Source of the DNA: Nocardioides terrae
Lineage (GTDB): Bacteria > Actinomycetota > Actinomycetes > Propionibacteriales > Nocardioidaceae
DNA: 64,000 bases
Direction of reading: 5' to 3'
Assembly (NCBI RefSeq): GCF_900112345.1
Contig: NZ_FOLB01000003.1
Span: forward strand, 124,001-188,000
Made by a program: the position numbers and the translations under genes. The notes below the pieces were generated by a model that was not told the DNA's origin, searched no databases, and saw nothing but the letters and a program-made list of their open reading frames with translations. This document shows positions 8,416 through 14,431 of this stretch, in pieces. Every line of letters begins with the position of its first letter. The stretch's first letter is position 1.

Positions 8416-9726
8416 TCAGGCCAGGCCCAGGCGACGCGCCTGTGCCGAGACGAACACACCGGTGGCGCCGTAGCGGCTGCGGACCTGCTCGAACTCCTCC
8501 AGCCGCGGATATCCGGCGGCGAACATTCCCGACGTCATCCGGGAGTCCTTCGTGAGGTAGAGGCGGCCGCCGGCCTCGAGCACGAGGCGGTCGAGCATCT
8601 CGCACAGCCGCAGGGCGTCCGGGCCCGCCTTGAGGTCGACGGTGAGGGTGTACCCCGGCCGGGGGAAGCCGAGCATGCTCGCGTTGCCCTCGCCGAAGAC
8701 CTTGAGTACGGCGAGCGGGGAGGCCAGGCCGCTGGCGGCGATGAGGCGCACGGCCTCGGCCACGGAGTCACGTCCGGCCGCCTCCGGCACGACGAACTGG
8801 TACTGCAGGAACCCCTGGCGACCGTAGAGCCTGTTCCAGTCCGAGAGGCGGTCGAGGGGGTAGAAGAACGGCTCGTAGCCGACCCGGTGCCGGACGAGCG
8901 GACGCCTGACCCGGCCGTAGTAGAGGGTGTTGAACGCGGCCACGGTGAAGCGGTTGAGCAGCCTCGCCGGCGTGTCGACAGGTACGGGAAGACCTCGCGC
9001 CGAAGCGGCCCCGAGGTCACCGTCCTCGGCGTGCTCGCCGAGCATCACCAGCGAGCGGCCCAGGCTCGACCCGGTCGCGACGAGGTCGATCCAGCCGACC
9101 GAGTAGGTCGATCCGGCGTATTCCTCGAACGCGTCGAGGGCGCCGTCGAGCGACGGAGTCTTGACCACCGTCTCGTCGATGGCGCGTGAGCGCACCGGGC
9201 GCAGCCTGAACGTAGCCTCCAGGACGATCCCCGTCAGGCCCATCCCCCCACAGGTCGCGTGGAAGAGGTCGGGATGGCTGGCGCGGGAGACCTCGAGGAC
9301 CTCCCCCGACGCCACCAGCACGCGCAGCGAGGACACGTGGTCGGTGAACGCGCCGTCGCGATGGTGGTTCTTGCCGTGCACGTCGCTGGCGATCGCACCG
9401 CCGACCGTGACGAAGCGGGTGCCGGGCGTCACGGGGAGGAACCAGCCACGCGGCAGTGCGACCGCAAGGACGTCTGCGAGCGACACCCCCGCCTCGCAGG
9501 TGAGCTCACCGGTGGTGTCGTCGAAGGCGACGAGGTGGTCGAGCCCGGTGAGCTCGGCGATCCGCTCCCCCAGCGAGCTGTCGCCGTAGCTGCGCCCCAG
9601 TCCGCGCGCGGTGACCGGCCCGCCGCGCACGACGGCTGCGACGTCGTCGACGGTCCGCGGGTGGTGCACCTCGGCGTCGACGACCGGATAGCGCCCCCAC
9701 CCCGACACCGGGACCGGACCGGTCAC
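8416..9726 (-). CDS. dprE1: Decaprenylphosphoryl-beta-D-ribose 2'-oxidase
   Basis: 436-residue FAD-dependent oxidoreductase of the vanillyl-alcohol-oxidase fold. FAD-binding segments RGLGRSYGDSS and TPGTRFVTVGGAIASDVHGKNHH are intact, as is a C-terminal TKDSR that corresponds to the active-site lysine region of mycobacterial DprE1. It oxidises the 2'-OH of decaprenyl-phosphoryl-ribose. In PGYTLTVDL, Thr362 (bases 8641-8643) sits where, by my alignment from memory, the benzothiazinone-reactive Cys387 of M. tuberculosis lies. The start is GTG at 9726 in a GTGA overlap with the HAD-UbiA gene, so the two are translationally coupled. Confidence 0.93.
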   Translation of the reverse strand: MTGPVPVSGWGRYPVVDAEVHHPRTVDDVAAVVRGGPVTARGLGRSYGDSSLGERIAELTGLDHLVAFDDTTGELTCEAGVSLADVLAVALPRGWFLPVTPGTRFVTVGGAIASDVHGKNHHRDGAFTDHVSSLRVLVASGEVLEVSRASHPDLFHATCGGMGLTGIVLEATFRLRPVRSRAIDETVVKTPSLDGALDAFEEYAGSTYSVGWIDLVATGSSLGRSLVMLGEHAEDGDLGAASARGLPVPVDTPARLLNRFTVAAFNTLYYGRVRRPLVRHRVGYEPFFYPLDRLSDWNRLYGRQGFLQYQFVVPEAAGRDSVAEAVRLIAASGLASPLAVLKVFGEGNASMLGFPRPGYTLTVDLKAGPDALRLCEMLDRLVLEAGGRLYLTKDSRMTSGMFAAGYPRLEEFEQVRSRYGATGVFVSAQARRLGLA

Positions 9727-11177
9727 ATCGTCACCACCTTGGCGGCGACGAAGACGGCCACGACGAGCAGAGCGGCCACCAGGGAAGCGCGGTCACGGGT
9801 GGCGAAGATGATCGGGTCCTCGTCCATCGTGCCGCGGTGCGCCAGCAGCCACACCCGCATCAGCCAGGCCAGCAGCACCGGCACACCGCACCAGAGCAGC
9901 TCCGGGGTGTCGTAGAGGACCGAGGTCTTCGGGTCGTCCACGTAGAGGGAGAAGATCACGACGGCCGCCACGCTCGAGGCCACGCCGTAGGACGAGAGCA
10001 GCTCCAGGTCCGTCTCGACGTAGCCGCGCCCGCGCACCTGCACGCCGACCTGCCCCATCGTGCGACGGATCCGGGTCAGCTCGTTGACCCGCTTGGTCAG
10101 CGCCAGGCTGAGGAAGAAGAACATCGAGAACGTGAGCAGCCACATCGACAGCTCGACGTCGATCGCTGCCGCGCCCGCGACGATCCGACTGGTGTAGAGG
10201 AGACCCAGGACGACGACGTCGAGCACCGGCTGCCTCTTGAGGCGGAAGGTGTAGGCGGTCGTCAGCACCAGGTAGGCCGCCAGCGCCGCGACGAACAGCG
10301 CTGGGAGGAACGCCACCGAGAGCCCGAACCCGACCACCGCCAGCGCCGGCCACAGCATCCAGCCGGTGAGCAGGCCGACCCGGCCCGACGCGAAGGGCCG
10401 CAGGCGCTTGCGCGGGTGGTGACGGTCGTGGACGACGTCGGCGAGGTCGTTGAGGACGTAGACGCTGGAGGCGACCAGGCAGAAGGCCACCACGGCGAGA
10501 AGCATCTGCAGCACCGCGGAGGCGTCGTCGAGCCGCTGCGCGGTGAAGAGCGGAACCAGGACCAGGGCGTTCTTGACCCACTGGTAGGGCCGCAGCAGCG
10601 AGCCGAGCGCGCGCAGCCGTCCCTCGGGCGACGGGAAGACCATGCCGACCTCGGTGACGCGACCGACCCGCTCGGCGAGCGAGCGCCTGGCGCCCACGAC
10701 GACGTGCCCGGTGGCCGCTGCGCCCCAGACCGAGAGGTCGGCCCCGTGGTCACCGAGGTAGTCGAAGCCGCGCTCGCCGAAGCGCTCGACGAGCACCTCC
10801 CGCTTGGCGCTCCCCTTCAGGTTGACGCCGTCGGCAGTGGCGATGACCTCGTGGAAGATGCCCAGCTGATCGGCCACGGCCTGCGCCTGCCAGGCCGCGC
10901 TGGCGGTGGCCAGCACCAGCCGACGGCCGTTGCTCTGCTCGGCCTCGAGCCAGGTCAGCACGTCACCCCGGTAGGGCAACACCGACGCGTCGAGCTCCGT
11001 CCGGGCGGCCAGCTCGGCCTTGAGGTGTGCCTTGCCACGCCGCAACCAGCCCGCCAGCCGGAACACGCCCAGTGGTGAGTGGGTGAGGAAGGCGGTCGCG
11101 GCCTCGTGCAGCGTGTCCGTCGCGACGAGCGTCCCGTCGAGGTCGACCACGAGCGGTCGCGACACGGTGCTGCTCAT
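9723..11177 (-). CDS. HAD phosphatase-UbiA prenyltransferase fusion (probable DPPR synthase/phosphatase)
   Basis: About 484 residues in two parts. Residues 1-190 are a HAD hydrolase: motif I VVDLDGT with Asp12 and Asp14, a motif II LATAS, a lysine in LKGSAKREVL and motif IV GDHGADLSVWG. Residues 200-484 are a UbiA membrane transferase with the Mg-binding motif NDLADVVHD followed by HHPRKRLRPFASG, and about eight helices. UbiA of this group makes decaprenyl-phosphoryl-5-phosphoribose; the fused HAD domain could then remove the 5-phosphate to give the DprE1 substrate. GTG at 11198 is an alternative start seven codons earlier; ATG at 11177 has a weak GGGA. UbiA role is well supported by linkage to dprE1 and dprE2; the HAD substrate is inference. 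Confidence 0.85.
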   Translation of the reverse strand: MSSTVSRPLVVDLDGTLVATDTLHEAATAFLTHSPLGVFRLAGWLRRGKAHLKAELAARTELDASVLPYRGDVLTWLEAEQSNGRRLVLATASAAWQAQAVADQLGIFHEVIATADGVNLKGSAKREVLVERFGERGFDYLGDHGADLSVWGAAATGHVVVGARRSLAERVGRVTEVGMVFPSPEGRLRALGSLLRPYQWVKNALVLVPLFTAQRLDDASAVLQMLLAVVAFCLVASSVYVLNDLADVVHDRHHPRKRLRPFASGRVGLLTGWMLWPALAVVGFGLSVAFLPALFVAALAAYLVLTTAYTFRLKRQPVLDVVVLGLLYTSRIVAGAAAIDVELSMWLLTFSMFFFLSLALTKRVNELTRIRRTMGQVGVQVRGRGYVETDLELLSSYGVASSVAAVVIFSLYVDDPKTSVLYDTPELLWCGVPVLLAWLMRVWLLAHRGTMDEDPIIFATRDRASLVAALLVVAVFVAAKVVTM

Positions 11178-11226
11178 CGCTGTCCCGGTCCGGCGCACGG
11201 CACCGGGCGGACGGGGAGCCGAACGC

Positions 11227-11379
11227 TCAGCGGGTGCCGTACTGGACGGCTGAGGAGCCCGACACGTTGCCTGCGTTGTCCGGCTTCGAGTCGACGGTCG
11301 TCGTCACGAGTCCGACGACGGTCACGGCGGCGACAGCCCCACCCACGAGGATGCTGGCAACGGTGCCGATGAAACCCAT
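11227..11379 (-). CDS. Small membrane/secreted DUF2613-like protein, 50 aa
   Basis: A 50-residue reading frame: a short N terminus, one hydrophobic helix (residues about 4-27, ASILVGGAVAAVTVVGL) and a polar tail ending in AVQYGTR. The layout and the terminal V-x-Y-G-x-R recall the actinobacterial DUF2613 family; Rv0236A of M. tuberculosis, next to aftD, is such a protein as I remember it. ATG at 11379 has GGGAGA about 15 bases away, while in-frame TTG codons at 11388 and 11385 lie at ideal spacing, so translation may begin at TTG. It sits in line with the arabinan genes on the same strand. Biochemical function unknown. Confidence 0.7.
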   Translation of the reverse strand: MGFIGTVASILVGGAVAAVTVVGLVTTTVDSKPDNAGNVSGSSAVQYGTR

Positions 11380-11408
11380 GCTCAACAACGAAATCTCCCT
11401 CTCCCAGG

Positions 11409-13100
11409 TCAGTCGGGGACTCTAGCAGTCTCCGACCGACGTGTTGCCATCCTCACACGGATCCACCGCGCCGATGTCACGACTCCCGCGAGGACGGCGG
11501 CGAGGAGGGCCGCCCAGGCGGCGCCCTGCGCGAGGACCCTTCCCTGCGCGACGTCGGGACGGCGTACGTCGCCCTCGAGCCGCACGACCCGCAGGAGCGG
11601 TCCGTCGTGGAGCACCCGGCCGGCCACCTCGGGCGAGGAACCGGCGTCCTTCTCGACCACGACCCACCCCACGCCCATGGCCCGCAGGGCCTTCGCGCGG
11701 CCTTCGGGGTCGGTGGCCTGGAGGGCCGATGCGGCCTCGCGGACCCTCGGGTCCTCGCCCCGCACCGTCGTCGAGCCGACCACCAGGTCGTCGGAGGCGA
11801 CGGTGTCGACGGTGAGGAGGCGGCCGAGCGGGTCGAGCACGGGGCGCCGTCCGTTCCACGCCGGCGCTCGATAGCTGCTCCAGGGCAGGAGCGCCGCGTC
11901 ACCGTGCGATCCGGTGACGACGTGGCGAGCCGCGAGCCACTCGTCGGGGAGGTGTGTGGGCCGCAGCGAGCCGCCGAGGCCCCAGGCGATGTCGGGCAGC
12001 ACGGCGACCGGCGCGAGGACGACCGCCACGGCCAGCGCCGTCCGCGCCAGCGCCCGGGTGCCGAGTCCGGCCAGCAGGGCGGCCCCCGAGGAGACGACGG
12101 CGACGGTGAGCGGCAGGGCGAGGGCCAGCGAGCGGCTGCCGTCCCGCAGGACGGCGAGGCCGGGCACGGCGCGGCCGAGCGCGCCGACGGCGTCGGGCGC
12201 GGCCCAGCTCAGCACCGCGATCCCCACGCCAGCCGCCCAGAGGCCGAGGAGGGCGGTGCACTGACCGTGTCGCTCGGTCCGCCACCACCTGCGGGCGCCG
12301 AGAGCGGCCAGGCCGACGACGAGGACGACCGCGGCCCAGCCCGCCGGTCCCCCACGGCTCGCAGGCACGGCGTCCGCGTTCCAGATGCCGCCGAGCGTCA
12401 GGACCGCCAGGGGTGCGGGCAGGCCGTGGCCCGAGGTGGCGAAGGCGCGGTAGCCCTCCGCGTCCCCGGCGGCCGACGCGTTCGCCAGGCCGGCGACGAC
12501 CCAGGGCGCGTTCGCCGCGACCACCGTCAGCACGAGCGCCACGGTCACCCGGCGACGTACTCCGCCGGCGAGGGCCGTGGCGAGCAGCACCGCCGCCGAC
12601 ACGAGTCCCGCGCTGGCACTGAGACTGCCGACCACGAGGACCAGCGGGGTCCAGGGAGGGATCCTGCCGGCAGCGGCGACCCGGCGGCCGGCGACCGCGA
12701 GCCACGGCACGGCGGCATAGCCGAGCAGCACCGGCCAGTGGCCGATCGAGAGGCGCTCGGCGACGAACGGGCTCCAGACGGCCAGGCTCACCGCGACGAG
12801 CCGCTGCACGAGCCCGCCCCGCACGAGCGCCGCGGCGCCGGTGCCGGCGCCGACCAGACTGCCGACGAGCACCAGCTTCTGGACCAGCATGCCGGGCACG
12901 ATCTCGTCGAGGACCGCGACGACCGCGTCGGACGGCACGGCCCGAGGCAGCGCAGACCCCAGGCCCAGGACGTCGGAGCGCAGCGCCAGGTCCGGCACCC
13001 AGACCATGTCGCGCACCAACACGTAGCCGGGGGCGAGCGCGGAGCCCAGCAGCAGCCCCGTGAGCACGACCGCCCAGGAGAGCGGGAGCCAGCGGGTCAC
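11409..13100 (-). CDS. Polytopic membrane protein in the arabinan locus (GT-C-like)
   Basis: About 563 residues, mostly hydrophobic, with roughly a dozen predicted helices and a C-terminal periplasmic-looking domain (about residues 395-520) followed by one last helix and a basic tail. The first loop, LVRDMVWVPDL, carries an acidic residue just after helix 1, as in GT-C transferases, but no family signature is decisive. The frame is open back to 13277, overlapping the divergent flippase; GTG at 13100 directly precedes the first helix and has a CAGACT box eight bases upstream. It heads the run DUF2613, HAD-UbiA, dprE1, dprE2 on the same strand. A membrane glycosyltransferase or a partner of AftD is a reasonable guess only. 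Confidence 0.75.
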   Translation of the reverse strand: MTRWLPLSWAVVLTGLLLGSALAPGYVLVRDMVWVPDLALRSDVLGLGSALPRAVPSDAVVAVLDEIVPGMLVQKLVLVGSLVGAGTGAAALVRGGLVQRLVAVSLAVWSPFVAERLSIGHWPVLLGYAAVPWLAVAGRRVAAAGRIPPWTPLVLVVGSLSASAGLVSAAVLLATALAGGVRRRVTVALVLTVVAANAPWVVAGLANASAAGDAEGYRAFATSGHGLPAPLAVLTLGGIWNADAVPASRGGPAGWAAVVLVVGLAALGARRWWRTERHGQCTALLGLWAAGVGIAVLSWAAPDAVGALGRAVPGLAVLRDGSRSLALALPLTVAVVSSGAALLAGLGTRALARTALAVAVVLAPVAVLPDIAWGLGGSLRPTHLPDEWLAARHVVTGSHGDAALLPWSSYRAPAWNGRRPVLDPLGRLLTVDTVASDDLVVGSTTVRGEDPRVREAASALQATDPEGRAKALRAMGVGWVVVEKDAGSSPEVAGRVLHDGPLLRVVRLEGDVRRPDVAQGRVLAQGAAWAALLAAVLAGVVTSARWIRVRMATRRSETARVPD

Positions 13101-13108
13101 GTCGGAGG

Positions 13109-13114
13109 AGTCTG
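13109..13114 (-). promoter_or_regulatory. Weak -10 box (CAGACT) of the arabinan-precursor operon
   Basis: CAGACT on the minus strand, eight bases before GTG at 13100. The first base departs from the TANNNT form, so support is weak. Confidence 0.35.
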
Positions 13115-13168
13115 CCCGACACCGCCGCTCGGAGGCACGGCAAGGCGGGATCGGCCGTCGGACTCCCT

Positions 13169-13174
13169 TAGGCT
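13169..13174 (+). promoter_or_regulatory. -10 box (TAGGCT) of the flippase gene
   Basis: TAGGCT on the plus strand followed by eight bases and GTG at 13183. The same hexamer precedes several other operon-first genes in this window. Confidence 0.55.
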
Positions 13175-13182
13175 CAGCCCTC

Positions 13183-14418
13183 GTGACCACCGCAGCATCG
13201 CCGCCGTCGCGCCTCGGCAGGCTCCTCGACCGAGGCGGCGTCATCGCGATCGCCATCATGGTGATGAACGTGGCCACCTACGCGTTCCAGATGGTCGCCG
13301 CACGGCTGATGGGTCCCAACCAGTACGGCAGCCTCGCCAGCCTGCTCGCACTCATGATGATCGTCGCCGTGCTGCAGCTCGGCCTCCAGGCCACCGCCGC
13401 CCGCCGGATCGCAGCCAGCCCGGACGACGTGGGCCGCGTCGAGCGCGGCATCCTGCGCCTGGCGTACCGGTCGTCGCTCCTCCTCTGCGGGCTGCTGCTG
13501 CTCCTCTCCCCTGCCGTCGAGCGCCTCCTGCGCCTCGACAGCATCTATCCCGCCATCCTCGTCGCGCTCGGCGCCATCCCGATGACCGTCATGGGCGCGC
13601 AGGCCGGGATCCTCCAGGGCGAGCGTCGCTGGCGACCGCTCGCGCTGCTCTACCTCGCCGCGGGCGCCCCCCGCTTCGTCATCGGCTTCGCCGCGCTGCT
13701 GGTCCGCCCCACCGAGGGCTCGGCGATGGCCGCCGTCGCCCTGTCGAACTTCGCCCCGGTCGTCGTCGGCTGGTTCGCCCTCCGCCACGGCAACCGGGCC
13801 GAGGACCCTGAGAGCCTCAAGCCGCTCGTCTCCGAGATCTGGCACGGCTCCTTCGCACTGCTGGCGTTCTTCGCGCTGTCCAACATCGACATCCTCATCG
13901 CCCGCAACGTGCTCAGCGACCACAACTCCGGGCTGTACGCCGCCGGCCTGATCCTGACCAAGGCCGTGCTGTTCCTGCCGCAGTTCGTCACGGTCGTCGC
14001 GTTCCCGGCCATGTCGGCGACCGACAGCCGCCGGCGCGCGCTACTGGGCAGTCTCGGATTCGTCGCCGGTCTGGGCCTGATCTGCGTCGCGGGTGCGGCC
14101 GTCCTCTCGGCCCTCGCCATGGTCTTCGTCGGGGGTCACGCCTACGACGACGTCCAGGGACGTCTCTGGCTCTTCGCGCTGCTCGGCACCCTGCTGTCCT
14201 CCCTGCAGCTGCTCGTCTACGCCGTGCTGGCGCGGCAGAGCCGCCGCTCGGCGTACCTCGTGTGGGCGGCCGTCGTGGTCGTCGCCGCGGTCGGCTCCCA
14301 GGTGGGCTCCCTCACCGGCCTGGTCGTCCTGGTCTGCGTGACCGACGCGGTCCTGCTGTCGATCCTGCTCACGCACAGCCTGTGGCGGATGAAGGACGAC
14401 CCCGCACCGGCCCGCTGA
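13183..14418 (+). CDS. Wzx-like oligosaccharide flippase
   Basis: 411 residues with about twelve hydrophobic helices in the layout of the MOP/polysaccharide-synthesis exporter superfamily. The N-terminal helix (VIAIAIMVMNVATYAFQMVAARLMG) is followed by GPNQYGSLASL, matching the G-x-x-x-Y-G pattern at the start of Wzx/RfbX proteins. Such proteins flip lipid-linked saccharides from the cytoplasmic to the outer leaflet. The GTG at 13183 is chosen because TAGGCT lies eight bases upstream; the frame is open further but that part overlaps the divergent gene. Its neighbours are the AftD/DprE genes, so a decaprenyl-linked glycan may be its cargo (inference). It ends 13 bases from the convergent polA. 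Confidence 0.82.
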   Translation: MTTAASPPSRLGRLLDRGGVIAIAIMVMNVATYAFQMVAARLMGPNQYGSLASLLALMMIVAVLQLGLQATAARRIAASPDDVGRVERGILRLAYRSSLLLCGLLLLLSPAVERLLRLDSIYPAILVALGAIPMTVMGAQAGILQGERRWRPLALLYLAAGAPRFVIGFAALLVRPTEGSAMAAVALSNFAPVVVGWFALRHGNRAEDPESLKPLVSEIWHGSFALLAFFALSNIDILIARNVLSDHNSGLYAAGLILTKAVLFLPQFVTVVAFPAMSATDSRRRALLGSLGFVAGLGLICVAGAAVLSALAMVFVGGHAYDDVQGRLWLFALLGTLLSSLQLLVYAVLARQSRRSAYLVWAAVVVVAAVGSQVGSLTGLVVLVCVTDAVLLSILLTHSLWRMKDDPAPAR

Positions 14419-14431
14419 CCGGGTCGACCGG

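Noticed and set aside
11234-11425. Plus-strand 63-residue frame in the flippase-UbiA region
   Set aside because: It is antisense to the better supported 50-residue DUF2613-like gene and lacks a start signal.
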